The position numbers and the translations under genes were made by a program. Source: Bacteroides sp. (GTDB lineage: Bacteria > Bacteroidota > Bacteroidia > Bacteroidales > Bacteroidaceae). From it: DNA of 38,721 nucleotides. The number at the start of each line of letters is the position of its first letter. Position 1 is the stretch's first letter. The stretch is from NCBI GenBank assembly GCA_015060735.1, contig SUXX01000021.1, positions 1 to 38,721 of the forward strand, read 5' to 3'. Below the pieces are notes generated by a model. It made no database searches. It saw only the letters and a program-made list of their open reading frames with translations, and was not told where the DNA came from. Positions 16,877-25,943 of this stretch are shown piece after piece.

Positions 16877-18684
16877 TCAAAATCAAGTTTAATCAGTTCA
16901 TAGTTCTTGGTAAAGTTTACAAAGAATACTTTCCGATTAATGAAGCCTCCCCAGTTGTTCACACGGTCAAACTTAAAGCCTGTCTGAATAGGAGTAATCT
17001 GCATCTGATTCATGTTTTCTTCGAAATTACTTCCATACTTATGCAAGCCTTGCAAGAAGAAAAAAGCCGTATCGAATCCCAACATACCATATTTGGGGAA
17101 GGTATTCGCCATATCCTTGCTATACCATTTGCGATATGCCTGAGTAAATCGGATGGCCTCAGGGAATAAGTTGTTGGTATAGAATGATGAGTAGAAATAA
17201 GTATCCATTTCGAAGAAGCTACTCAAGTGGTCATCCGTATATGTCTGCCATTCGGGATAGCCAAAAATTTTCATGTTATAATTAGGATGTTCACGACCGG
17301 TGACAATGAGTTGTGGAAGAATCTTGATAAGAGCCACATTGCGTCCCGAAGTAGGAATCATCACATTCTCACGCAAAGAGTCCACGGCCAGTTTCAAGCC
17401 CTCAGGGTTGATAGCTTCTCCCTTCAATTCCTTGAAAGTAATTTGGTTGTTCTTCAATTCTTCCTTCAATCCCTTGATGAAATCTGCCTTGTCCGTATGA
17501 CCCGTATCCGCATCGAGGAAAACCACATGAGCTTTCGGGAACTTACGAATATAATGTTCATACACTTCCGAATACAGATAAGATTGAGGGGTATTGATTT
17601 GATAAACCGACGGATTGTTAAACACCTCTTCTCCCTTTGATGTAAAAGGAACCACCAATCGAATGTTATGTTCTTGAGCAAAATCGGCCATCGGCTTCAC
17701 CTGCTCGGCATGAGCCGGACCGAAAATGACATCCATACCTTTCATCTCGGCCTTGTTCAATATTTGTTTGACAGAAGCCTGTGTATTTCCACTATCGTAA
17801 GTGTATAAATCAACCGACACTCCCTTCTTCTTCAAGCTATCGAGAGCCATCAAGAATCCTTCATAATATTCCACCATACGCACCTGTTCTTCCTTCTTAC
17901 CGGTTCCATCGGTATTGAAAGGTAGTACCAAAGCAGCCTTGATGGTCGAGAACTTCTTGCTTTCCTTCTTGTTCTTGTCAAAAAGTTGGGCATCGGTCAA
18001 TGTGGAATCCTCTTGTTGAGCCGGAGTTTTCGGAGCATCAGAAGCTTTTTCCTTTGCATAGGGGATACACAAGAACTTACCTCTTTTCAATTTCTTGTTC
18101 TTGATTTCCGGATTGGCCGCAATCAGTTCGTCTTCCGTGATGCCATACATCCGGCTAATGCTATATACGGTTTCTTTCCGCTGAATCTTGTGCATGTCAC
18201 GACATTTGGGTTTCAGAGGTTCACTCTTTTTAGGAGCCTGCACTTGCGGAGCGACTTCGGGCACTTGAGCCTTGACCTCTGATGAAGATTTCCCCTTAGG
18301 AGGGATGGCTATCACCTGACCGACACGGAAGTTCTTGACACTCAATCCCGGATTGGCTCGACAGATTCGTTCTACGGAAACTCCGTGTTGTACACTCAGT
18401 TTGTACAATGTTTCACCAGCCTGAATGGTGTGGAATACAACCTTGTTATCCGCACTCGTCTGAGGAATCTTCAAAGCCTGACCAACCTTGATACGCTGGT
18501 CGCTTCCCGGATTCATCTTCACAATATCAGCAATGGGCACATTGTACATGCTGGATATGGAATACAGACTCTGTCCCTTGGTTACAGTATGCATGAAATG
18601 GTTGGCAACACTCTGAGCCTTCATCATGCCGAATGGTGCTACGGCCAAGGCCGTTGACAAATATAACGCTTGTATAAACTTCAT
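16873..18684 (-). CDS. Three-LysM protein fused to a periplasmic-binding-like domain
   Basis: 603 residues. A signal peptide (about 1-24) is followed by three LysM repeats (31-75, 84-129, 164-209), each with the G-x-[ST]-L/V-Y-x-[IL]-S and NP pattern and a final IP. LysM binds GlcNAc-containing peptidoglycan. After a Lys/Pro/Ser-rich linker, about 248-603 looks like a type I periplasmic-binding/leucine-binding fold (AALVLPFN; MDVIFGPAHAEQVKPMADFA; VVFLDADTGHTDKADF), a domain also used by LpoA-type regulators of peptidoglycan synthases. I infer a periplasmic cell-wall sensor or scaffold. It overlaps the PorT-like gene by four bases. Confidence 0.82.
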   Translation of the reverse strand: MKFIQALYLSTALAVAPFGMMKAQSVANHFMHTVTKGQSLYSISSMYNVPIADIVKMNPGSDQRIKVGQALKIPQTSADNKVVFHTIQAGETLYKLSVQHGVSVERICRANPGLSVKNFRVGQVIAIPPKGKSSSEVKAQVPEVAPQVQAPKKSEPLKPKCRDMHKIQRKETVYSISRMYGITEDELIAANPEIKNKKLKRGKFLCIPYAKEKASDAPKTPAQQEDSTLTDAQLFDKNKKESKKFSTIKAALVLPFNTDGTGKKEEQVRMVEYYEGFLMALDSLKKKGVSVDLYTYDSGNTQASVKQILNKAEMKGMDVIFGPAHAEQVKPMADFAQEHNIRLVVPFTSKGEEVFNNPSVYQINTPQSYLYSEVYEHYIRKFPKAHVVFLDADTGHTDKADFIKGLKEELKNNQITFKELKGEAINPEGLKLAVDSLRENVMIPTSGRNVALIKILPQLIVTGREHPNYNMKIFGYPEWQTYTDDHLSSFFEMDTYFYSSFYTNNLFPEAIRFTQAYRKWYSKDMANTFPKYGMLGFDTAFFFLQGLHKYGSNFEENMNQMQITPIQTGFKFDRVNNWGGFINRKVFFVNFTKNYELIKLDFE

Positions 18685-18711
18685 AATTCGAGTATAGTTT
18701 TTTACAAGCTA

Positions 18712-18719
18712 CAAAAGTA
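18712..18719 (-). promoter_or_regulatory. -7 box for the LysM/PorT operon (TACTTTTG, minus strand)
   Basis: CAAAAGTA on the plus strand is TACTTTTG on the minus strand, a perfect TAnnTTTG, 27 bases before the ATG at 18684. The -33 region is not convincing. Confidence 0.5.
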
Positions 18720-18804
18720 CAAAAAATTCCGTTTCCTACCCATTATATAAATGGAAAGAGAAATATTATTAGACTTTTTAATAAAATATCTCGCCAAGAA
18801 AGGT

Positions 18805-18812
18805 TATATTTG
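18805..18812 (+). promoter_or_regulatory. -7 box for uvrA (TATATTTG)
   Basis: A perfect TAnnTTTG box 19 bases before the chosen uvrA ATG at 18832. It lies inside the open frame upstream of that ATG, which argues against the longer reading from 18751. Confidence 0.55.
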
Positions 18813-18831
18813 CGAGATTAAGCAGAAAAAT

Positions 18832-21657
18832 ATGGCAGAAGAAAAAGAATATATCAACGTATACGGTGCCCGTGTACATAACTTGAAAAATATAGATGTC
18901 ACGATACCGAGAAATAGCTTGACCGTCATCACCGGCCTGAGCGGAAGCGGAAAATCATCATTGGCTTTTGATACCATCTTTGCCGAAGGACAACGCCGGT
19001 ATATCGAGACCTTCTCGGCCTATGCACGCAACTTTCTGGGAGGCATGGAACGTCCGGATGTAGACAAGATTACCGGCCTCAGCCCGGTGATTTCCATCGA
19101 ACAGAAAACCACCAACAAGAATCCACGTTCTACCGTAGGAACCACGACGGAAATTTATGACTATCTTCGTCTGCTCTATGCCCGTGCCGGCATTGCCTAT
19201 TCCTACCTCTCTGGTGAAAGAATGATTAAATACACCGAAGAAAAGATTCTGAATCTGATTCGGGAAGAATATCAAGGCAAACGTATCTTCATCCTGGCTC
19301 CACTTGTCCGCACTCGCAAAGGACATTACAAGGAATTGTTCGAGCAAGTTCGCAAGAAAGGCTATCTTTATGTCCGTGTCGATGGAGAAATCCGCGAAGT
19401 GGTACACGGCATGAAGCTTGACCGATACAAGAACCACGACATCGAAGTAGTGATAGACAAGATGGTGGTTAGCGACAAGGACGAGAACCGTTTAAAACAA
19501 AGCGTAATCACCGCCATGCACCAAGGCGACGGACTGATTATGATACTAGATGCCGGTATCAACGAAATCCGTCATTATAGCAAACGCTTGATGTGCCCCG
19601 TCACCGGCCTGTCTTACAAAGAACCGGCTCCACATAACTTCTCGTTCAACTCTCCACAAGGAGCTTGCCCCCGATGCAAGGGTTTGGGATATGTTAATCT
19701 GATAGACGTGGACAAAGTAATTCCCGAACGCGAATTATCCATTCGCGAAGGCGGAATCGCCCCTTTGGGAAAGTATAAAAATGTGATGATATTCTGGCAA
19801 CTGGAAGCCTTGTTGGAGAAATACGATCTGACCTTGAATACTCCGTTGAAGGAATTTCCCGAAGAAGCCATCGAAGAGGTATTACACGGCTCGGACGAAC
19901 GGATTCGCATCAAGAGCAGCCTGATTCACACCTCGTCCGATTACTTCACCACCTACGAAGGCATTGTAAAATACATCCAGATGATGCAAGAAAAAGATGC
20001 CTCGGCTACCGCTCAAAAGTGGGCCGACCAGTTTGCCAAAACCGATGTGTGCCCCGAATGTAAAGGTGCTCGCCTTCATCGCGAGGCCCTCCATTTCCGC
20101 ATCCACGACAAGAATATTCATGAATTGGCTTGTATGGACATCAGCGAACTTTATGACTGGTTGGAAAATGTCGACCCTTATCTGGAAGAAAAACAACGCC
20201 TCATCGCTTCCGAAATATTGAAAGAAATCAAGAGCCGATTGAGATTCTTGCTCGATGTGGGATTGGATTACCTCTCGCTCAACCGCACCTCAGTGTCCTT
20301 GTCGGGTGGAGAGAGCCAACGCATCCGTCTGGCCACCCAGATCGGTTCTCAGCTCGTAAATGTACTCTATATCCTCGACGAACCTAGCATCGGCCTTCAC
20401 CAACGGGATAACCTTCGCCTTATCAACTCTTTGAAGAAACTCCGCGATACGGGCAATTCGGTCATCGTGGTAGAACACGACAAGGACATGATGCTGGCCT
20501 CGGATTACATCATCGACATGGGCCCGAAAGCCGGACGCATGGGTGGGGAAGTAGTGTTTGAAGGAACACCCCAAGCCATGCTTCACACGGAAACATTGAC
20601 CTCGCAATACCTCACGGGAAAGATGGAAATAGAAATCCCGGCCGAACGACGCAAAGGAAACGGAAACTCACTTTGGATTCGCGGAGCACGAGGAAACAAC
20701 TTGAAGAACGTGGATGTAGAATTCCCACTCGGCAAGCTGATTTGCGTAACGGGGGTGTCGGGAAGCGGTAAATCCACCCTTATCAATGACACCTTACAAC
20801 CCATCCTTTCGCAACACTTCTACCGTTCGTTGCAAGACCCCTTGCTTTACGATAGCATCGAAGGATTGGACTATATAGATAAGGTGGTGAATGTCGACCA
20901 ATCACCTTTGGGACGCACGCCCCGCTCGAATCCGGCCACCTATACGGGAGTCTTCTCGGACATCCGAAACTTGTTCGTCAATCTTCCCGAAGCCAAAATC
21001 CGTGGCTACAAGCCCGGACGCTTCTCGTTCAATGTGGCGGGTGGACGATGTGAGACTTGTGGAGGGAATGGTTATAAAACCATCGAAATGAACTTTTTGC
21101 CCGATGTGTTGGTGCCTTGCGAGGTGTGTCATGGCAAGCGATACAACCGCGAAACCCTGGAAGTACGCTTCAAAGGAAAATCCATTGCCGATGTACTCGA
21201 CATGACCATCAATCGGGCCGTAGAGTTCTTCGAAAATGTACCTGCCATCCTTAATAAGATAAAGGTATTGCAAGATGTGGGCCTTGGCTACATCAAGTTG
21301 GGTCAACCTTCCACCACCTTGTCGGGAGGGGAAAGCCAACGTGTGAAGCTCGCCACCGAACTTTCCAAACGCGACACAGGCAAGACCGTCTACATCCTCG
21401 ACGAACCTACTACCGGCCTTCACTTCGAAGACATCCGTGTTTTGATGAACGTGCTTAACCGACTGGTAGAGAAGGGCAATACCGTCATCGTCATCGAGCA
21501 CAACCTCGACGTCATCAAGCTAGCCGACCACATCATCGACATGGGGCCTGAAGGCGGACGGGGAGGAGGACAGGTGCTTTCCGTCGGCACACCCGAGGAA
21601 GTAGCTGAAAGCCAAAAAGGATATACCCCGAAGTTTATTCAGGAAGAATTGAAATAA
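18832..21657 (+). CDS. uvrA: Excinuclease ABC subunit A
   Basis: 941 residues from ATG 18832 (MAEEKEYINVYGARVHNLKN). UvrA is the ATPase that finds damage and loads UvrB in nucleotide excision repair. It has two ABC modules: Walker A TGLSGSGKSS and TGVSGSGKST, signatures LSGGESQR twice, and DEPSIGLH / DEPTTGLH. Zinc-binding Cys pairs are CPRCKGLGY, CPECKGARL and CETCGGNGY with CEVCHG. Length fits a classic UvrA. A promoter box at 18805 supports the start. ybaK follows 13 bases after the stop and is probably co-transcribed. Confidence 0.97.
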   Translation: MAEEKEYINVYGARVHNLKNIDVTIPRNSLTVITGLSGSGKSSLAFDTIFAEGQRRYIETFSAYARNFLGGMERPDVDKITGLSPVISIEQKTTNKNPRSTVGTTTEIYDYLRLLYARAGIAYSYLSGERMIKYTEEKILNLIREEYQGKRIFILAPLVRTRKGHYKELFEQVRKKGYLYVRVDGEIREVVHGMKLDRYKNHDIEVVIDKMVVSDKDENRLKQSVITAMHQGDGLIMILDAGINEIRHYSKRLMCPVTGLSYKEPAPHNFSFNSPQGACPRCKGLGYVNLIDVDKVIPERELSIREGGIAPLGKYKNVMIFWQLEALLEKYDLTLNTPLKEFPEEAIEEVLHGSDERIRIKSSLIHTSSDYFTTYEGIVKYIQMMQEKDASATAQKWADQFAKTDVCPECKGARLHREALHFRIHDKNIHELACMDISELYDWLENVDPYLEEKQRLIASEILKEIKSRLRFLLDVGLDYLSLNRTSVSLSGGESQRIRLATQIGSQLVNVLYILDEPSIGLHQRDNLRLINSLKKLRDTGNSVIVVEHDKDMMLASDYIIDMGPKAGRMGGEVVFEGTPQAMLHTETLTSQYLTGKMEIEIPAERRKGNGNSLWIRGARGNNLKNVDVEFPLGKLICVTGVSGSGKSTLINDTLQPILSQHFYRSLQDPLLYDSIEGLDYIDKVVNVDQSPLGRTPRSNPATYTGVFSDIRNLFVNLPEAKIRGYKPGRFSFNVAGGRCETCGGNGYKTIEMNFLPDVLVPCEVCHGKRYNRETLEVRFKGKSIADVLDMTINRAVEFFENVPAILNKIKVLQDVGLGYIKLGQPSTTLSGGESQRVKLATELSKRDTGKTVYILDEPTTGLHFEDIRVLMNVLNRLVEKGNTVIVIEHNLDVIKLADHIIDMGPEGGRGGGQVLSVGTPEEVAESQKGYTPKFIQEELK

Positions 21658-21670
21658 GATTTTCACCACA

Positions 21671-22156
21671 ATGAAAGAAAAAATAAACAAGACCAATGTA
21701 GCTCGCCTGCTCGACAAGGCCAAGGTGAAATACGAACTCATCCCTTACGAAGTAGACGAGAACGACCTCAGTGCCATCCATGTGGCCGAGAGCCTAGGCG
21801 AAAACATCGAGCAAGTATTCAAGACGCTGGTACTTCATGGCGAGAAGTCGGGACATTTCGTGTGCGTCATCCCCGGCGAGCACGAAGTGAACCTGAAAAT
21901 GGCTGCTAAAGTGTCGGGCAACAAGAAGTGCGACCTCATCCCCATGAAAGAGCTCCTTCCACTCACCGGCTACATCCGTGGCGGGTGTTCGCCCATCGGC
22001 ATGAAGAAGCATTTCCCCACCTATATCCACGAAAGTTGCCAAGAATTCGAGCATATTTACGTCAGTGCAGGTGTCAGAGGATTGCAAATCAAAATCACCC
22101 CACAAGACCTCATTCAGCAATCACGAGCACAAGTGTGCTGCCTAATTGACGAATAA
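21671..22156 (+). CDS. ybaK: Cys-tRNA(Pro)/prolyl-tRNA-editing deacylase, YbaK/EbsC family
   Basis: 161 residues. YbaK-type enzymes hydrolyse Cys mischarged on tRNA-Pro. The N-terminal INKTNVARLLDKAKVKYELI and VFKTLVLHG (with the conserved KT Lys near residue 57) and RGGCSPIGMKKHFPTYI near residue 105 are family signatures. Length is typical. It lies 13 bases after uvrA and is followed by a terminator, so it is the last gene of that unit. Confidence 0.9.
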   Translation: MKEKINKTNVARLLDKAKVKYELIPYEVDENDLSAIHVAESLGENIEQVFKTLVLHGEKSGHFVCVIPGEHEVNLKMAAKVSGNKKCDLIPMKELLPLTGYIRGGCSPIGMKKHFPTYIHESCQEFEHIYVSAGVRGLQIKITPQDLIQQSRAQVCCLIDE

Positions 22157-22162
22157 AACCGT

Positions 22163-22193
22163 AAAAAGAGCCACTTTCATGGTTCTTTTTTTT
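22163..22193 (+). terminator. Terminator after ybaK
   Basis: AAAAAGAGCCA (22163-22173) pairs with TGGTTCTTTTT (22180-22190), one G-T wobble, six-base loop, followed by a T-run. Confidence 0.75.
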
Positions 22194-22212
22194 ATCATTT
22201 CCGTAATTGTCT

Positions 22213-22220
22213 TATCTTTG
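22213..22220 (+). promoter_or_regulatory. -7 box for the POT transporter (TATCTTTG)
   Basis: A perfect TAnnTTTG 42 bases before the ATG at 22263, directly after the ybaK terminator. Confidence 0.55.
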
Positions 22221-22262
22221 CAACTTAAAATGAATATTAATCACTAATTTAAATCTTAATTT

Positions 22263-23780
22263 ATGTTTGAAGGACAACCCAAAGGGTTATACGCACTTGC
22301 GTTAGCTAACACGGGTGAGCGTTTCGGTTACTACACCATGCTCGCCGTATTCGTAATGTTCCTGCAAGCCAACTTCGGCTTCTCGGCCGCAACTGCAGGT
22401 TCTATTTATTCTATTTTCCTTGGTCTCGTATACTTTATGCCATTGTTCGGTGGTATGGCTGCCGACAAGTTAGGCTATGGCAAGATGGTGACCATCGGTA
22501 TTTCCATCATGTTCATCGGTTACTTGCTTTTGGCTTTGCCATTGGGTGCAAACACCGTAGCTATCGCCGCTATGGGTGGTGCCTTGTTGCTCATTGCCGT
22601 AGGTACCGGTTTGTTCAAGGGTAACTTGCAGGTAATGGTTGGTAACCTTTACGACGAAGCAAAGTACTCAGCAAAGCGTGACTCAGGTTTCTCTGTATTC
22701 TACATGGCTATCAACATCGGTGCGATGTTTGCTCCGACCGCTGCTATCAAGATCATGGAGTGGGCACAGACTTCACTTGGCGTGAGCGAAGCCGATTCTT
22801 ACCACTATGCTTTTGGTGTAGCTTGTTTGTCATTGATTGCTTCCATCGCTATCTATTACATCTTCCGTAGCACTTTTGCTCACACAGACCGTAGCAAGGC
22901 AGCAGCAGCTTCAGGCAACGCAAACGTGAAGGAATTGACTCCAGCCGAAACTAAGGAACGTATCATCTGCCTTTGCTTGGTATTTGCCGTAGTAATCTTC
23001 TTCTGGATGGCCTTCCACCAGAACGGTGCTACCTTGACATTCTTTGCCCGCGACTATACCGCTACTTCTTCAACCGGTATCCAGAGCATGGCATTCGACG
23101 TAATGAACTTGGTATTCGGTATCTTCATCGTATACGGTTTGTTCGGTTTGTTCCAGAGCAAGACCGGTAAGGGTAAGGGTATCTCTGCAGCTATCATCGC
23201 AGCAGCCGTAGCAGGTTTGGTTTACAAGTATAGCACATTGCCAGCCGAAACCGCTGTAAGTGCCCCTATCTTCCAGCAGTTCAACGCTTGCTTCGTAGTT
23301 GCTTTGACTCCGGTATCAGTAGCCATCTTCGGTGCTTTGGCCAAGAAGGGCAAGGAACCTTCTTCTCCGATGAAGATTGGTCTCGGTATGTTGGTAGCTG
23401 CTATTGCTTACGTATTGATGATTGTAGGTTCTATGGGTCTTGCTGCTCCTGAAATCGGTGCTGATGGTCAACCTTTGCACATGGCTGATGTTACTCCGAA
23501 CCTCTTGATTTCTACTTACCTCATCTTGACATTCGCCGAGTTGTTGCTTTCTCCGATCGGTATCTCGTTCGTAACTAAGGTAGCTCCTCCGAAGTATGCC
23601 GGTATGATGATGGGTGGTTGGTTCGTTGCCACTGCTCTTGGTAACTTCCTCGTGGCTATCCCATCGTTGATGTGGGGTGCTTCACTCACCGTAGTATGGG
23701 GAACTTTGGCTGCTATCTGCGTCGTTGCAGCTCTCTTCATCTTCGTAATCTTGAAGCGTTTGGAAAAGGTTGCTAAGTAA
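22263..23780 (+). CDS. POT/PTR2 family proton-coupled peptide transporter
   Basis: 505 residues, mostly hydrophobic, about 12-14 membrane spans. The N-terminus has the POT signature GERFGYYTM (ExxERFxYY type) and YFMPLFGGMAADKLGYGK, the MFS loop 2-3 motif. FYMAINIGAMFAP matches the second PTR2 signature (FYxxINxGS). Family members import di- and tripeptides with protons. Codon use is visibly biased to GGT, CGT and AAC-type codons compared with neighbours, suggesting high expression. It is flanked by its own promoter box and a strong terminator, so it is monocistronic. Peptides freed by the secreted M28 and C26-M19 enzymes elsewhere in the window are possible substrates (inference). Confidence 0.93.
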   Translation: MFEGQPKGLYALALANTGERFGYYTMLAVFVMFLQANFGFSAATAGSIYSIFLGLVYFMPLFGGMAADKLGYGKMVTIGISIMFIGYLLLALPLGANTVAIAAMGGALLLIAVGTGLFKGNLQVMVGNLYDEAKYSAKRDSGFSVFYMAINIGAMFAPTAAIKIMEWAQTSLGVSEADSYHYAFGVACLSLIASIAIYYIFRSTFAHTDRSKAAAASGNANVKELTPAETKERIICLCLVFAVVIFFWMAFHQNGATLTFFARDYTATSSTGIQSMAFDVMNLVFGIFIVYGLFGLFQSKTGKGKGISAAIIAAAVAGLVYKYSTLPAETAVSAPIFQQFNACFVVALTPVSVAIFGALAKKGKEPSSPMKIGLGMLVAAIAYVLMIVGSMGLAAPEIGADGQPLHMADVTPNLLISTYLILTFAELLLSPIGISFVTKVAPPKYAGMMMGGWFVATALGNFLVAIPSLMWGASLTVVWGTLAAICVVAALFIFVILKRLEKVAK

Positions 23781-23802
23781 TCTACCAAGCTACATAAATT
23801 TT

Positions 23803-23840
23803 AAGCGGATGTGCCTTGCCGGTACATCCGCTTTTCTTTT
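23803..23840 (+). terminator. Terminator after the POT transporter
   Basis: AAGCGGATGTGCC (23803-23815) pairs with GGTACATCCGCTT (23821-23833), one wobble, five-base loop, then CTTTTCTTTTT-type T-rich DNA. It sits between convergent genes. Confidence 0.8.
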
Positions 23841-24592
23841 TATCCCCTCACAAAATGCGGAAAAGCCTCTTCTCCCAACTGAGGCTGATATTCGAATCCC
23901 TCGTAACTGAAGGCCTGCAACTCTTCGGGCACCAGGAGCCTGTTTTGAAGGATGAAACGTACCATGGCTCCCCGACACGACTTGGCCCATACGGCTTGCA
24001 TCTTCAAGCCTTTGGACGTGCGGACATAAAATAACGGTTGTATAACCTTTACTTCCTGCTTCACCCTACGCCAATCAAACAAATGCTCGTACTCTTCGGT
24101 GGACAGATGAATCAGCACCCCATCGTCCGCCTTTACGCTTTCAATCAGCACATCGGTCAGCTTGTCCTTCCAAAACTGGTTGACGGGGCGTTCGTCGGTT
24201 GCCTCCAGCCTTACACAATGCTCCATGCGATAGGGCACGACGGCATCCATGGGTCTCAAGAGCCCGTACAGAAAGCAAGTAATCCACAAATGTTGCTGGG
24301 CAAAGTCCAAGGCCTGCTCATCCAGTTGCGAAGCCCTCAGATGCTTGTACGCCTGTCCGTTGTAAGCCAGTATGGCCGGCATCTTCGGTGCCGTGAAGAA
24401 GTCGAGGTAACGCATCCGGTTCTCTGCCGCCAGCTTCCTGCTACAATCCAGTTGCCGTGCCAATTCGTCTATATCCATCGAGGCCATCTCCATGGCCAGC
24501 TTATCGGCCAGGGACTGAAATCGGGGAGTGGTAAGCGGATTCATTCCCGCCTTGTCGAACATGATCTTTGCATTCGCTAATAGTATCTGCAT
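23840..24592 (-). CDS. yaaA: YaaA/DUF328 peroxide-stress family protein
   Basis: 250 residues. MQILLANAKIMF with PRFQSLADKLAMEMASMD, FFTAPKMPAILAYNGQAYKHL, LYGLLRPMDAVVPYRMEH and CRGAMVRFILQNRL are the conserved blocks of the YaaA family. In E. coli YaaA lowers free iron and DNA damage during peroxide stress. It begins 15 bases after the histidine kinase stop on the same strand, so it is probably the third gene of the response regulator-kinase operon, which is an unusual partner. Confidence 0.88.
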   Translation of the reverse strand: MQILLANAKIMFDKAGMNPLTTPRFQSLADKLAMEMASMDIDELARQLDCSRKLAAENRMRYLDFFTAPKMPAILAYNGQAYKHLRASQLDEQALDFAQQHLWITCFLYGLLRPMDAVVPYRMEHCVRLEATDERPVNQFWKDKLTDVLIESVKADDGVLIHLSTEEYEHLFDWRRVKQEVKVIQPLFYVRTSKGLKMQAVWAKSCRGAMVRFILQNRLLVPEELQAFSYEGFEYQPQLGEEAFPHFVRG

Positions 24593-24607
24593 AGAGTTAC
24601 GCTGTTT

Positions 24608-25918
24608 TTAGTTTAACATCACCACAAAGGTAGTCAATTCATCCTGATAAGGAAGCAAGGCGATGCTTCCTCCCTGAAGTCGCATGATTTGCTTGCTCAA
24701 GCTCAAGCCAATACCGCTACCATCTTCCTTGGTCGTGAAGAATGGGACAAAGATTTGTGCGGCTAGCTCGGGATCTATCCGTGGGCCGTTGTTCGCCACT
24801 TCGATGCGTACACTTTCTTGTTCGTCCACAAATGCCCGGATACGGATTTCACCTTTCTCAGACTCACCAATAGCTTGAATGGCATTCTTCAAGAGGTTGG
24901 TCAAGACTTGGGTCATCATGCTTTCGTCGGCATAAACCATCAGGTCTTCCTGCACATCGTCCAATAAGAAACGGATGGTGGAGCTGGGATACTGATGCTT
25001 GGCCAGCCGGACGACTCTTTCCAAGAACGGACGCACATCGAAGAGGGCAGGCTCGGGCACCGGCAAACGGGTAAGTCTGCGATACGAGGTCACGAAGTTC
25101 ACCAACCCCTTGCCGGTGATGCGGATGGTTTCAAGCCCTTGCCGAAGTTCTTCGTCCTGTTGCGAAACGGGAAGGGCCAGCAGGGTTTCGCTCAACGAGG
25201 TGACGGGAGTGAGAGAATTCATAATCTCGTGCGTCAAGACACGTGTCAACCGAATCCAAGAATCAATTTCACGCTCATCGAGTTCGCGATTGATGTCGTT
25301 CAAGGCGATGATACGCAACGACTTGCCTTGTATCGTTATGCCCGACACACGCACCGAGAGGTTCATCATGCCCCGACGGGTAGGATATTCCACTTGCATC
25401 TTCTGCCCGGGCATGGCCTCGGAAAGCACTTTCTCCAACGTTGCTGATTTTTGCGAAAGTTGCCTTACGTGAGTCAGTACTTGCAAGCCCAACAAGGCCA
25501 ACGCCTTTCTATTCTTCTGAAAGACGGCTCCTTGCTCGTCCAGCACCACAATACCCGTCTCCACAAAATCCATTATCAGCTCGTAATACTTCTCCCGTTG
25601 GACGGTTTCCTGCTTCACGCTTTGCAAAATGCCGGCAATACGGTTAAGCATCGCATTCACTCTGGACGAATGTTTGTCGGCCACGTGTTCGTAAAAGTGT
25701 ATGGAGGGGTCGTCATTCTCAATGGCATCGAGCAAGAAGGCTACCTGACGGGTATGGCAGGTGTAAAGCCGGTAGAAGCTCCACACGGCCCAAACAAGGA
25801 TGGGCAAGGTGACGCATAGCCATAGCCAGTTTCTTTCGATGACGAGCCATGTACAGAGACTTGCCAGCATCAAGACGATGGCGAGGCGTGCCCAGAAGGT
25901 ATTGAGGTATTTTTTCAT
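24608..25918 (-). CDS. NtrY/NtrB-like sensor histidine kinase with minimal extracytoplasmic loop
   Basis: 436 residues. Two membrane spans (about 11-27 and 31-49) are joined by only about three to four residues (ERN), so there is essentially no periplasmic sensor. A coiled linker and a PAS-like region (about 110-205, with MDFVETGIVVLDEQGAVF) follow. The H-box is VLTHEIMNSLTP with His230. The ATPase core has NLLKNAIQAIG (N box), NNGPRIDPE (G1), FVPFFTTKEDGSG (F) and GIGLSLSKQI (G2). It lies 25 bases after the sigma-54 regulator stop and is surely its partner. Its build resembles intramembrane-sensing kinases that take their signal from a membrane protein, here perhaps the divergent FtsX-like transporter (inference). 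Confidence 0.9.
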   Translation of the reverse strand: MKKYLNTFWARLAIVLMLASLCTWLVIERNWLWLCVTLPILVWAVWSFYRLYTCHTRQVAFLLDAIENDDPSIHFYEHVADKHSSRVNAMLNRIAGILQSVKQETVQREKYYELIMDFVETGIVVLDEQGAVFQKNRKALALLGLQVLTHVRQLSQKSATLEKVLSEAMPGQKMQVEYPTRRGMMNLSVRVSGITIQGKSLRIIALNDINRELDEREIDSWIRLTRVLTHEIMNSLTPVTSLSETLLALPVSQQDEELRQGLETIRITGKGLVNFVTSYRRLTRLPVPEPALFDVRPFLERVVRLAKHQYPSSTIRFLLDDVQEDLMVYADESMMTQVLTNLLKNAIQAIGESEKGEIRIRAFVDEQESVRIEVANNGPRIDPELAAQIFVPFFTTKEDGSGIGLSLSKQIMRLQGGSIALLPYQDELTTFVVMLN

Positions 25919-25943
25919 TGTTTTTTATCTTTCCGTGTCATTC

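Noticed and set aside
18751..18831. 27-residue N-terminal extension of uvrA
   Set aside because: It contains the TATATTTG promoter box and lacks resemblance to UvrA; ATG 18832 gives the usual N-terminus.
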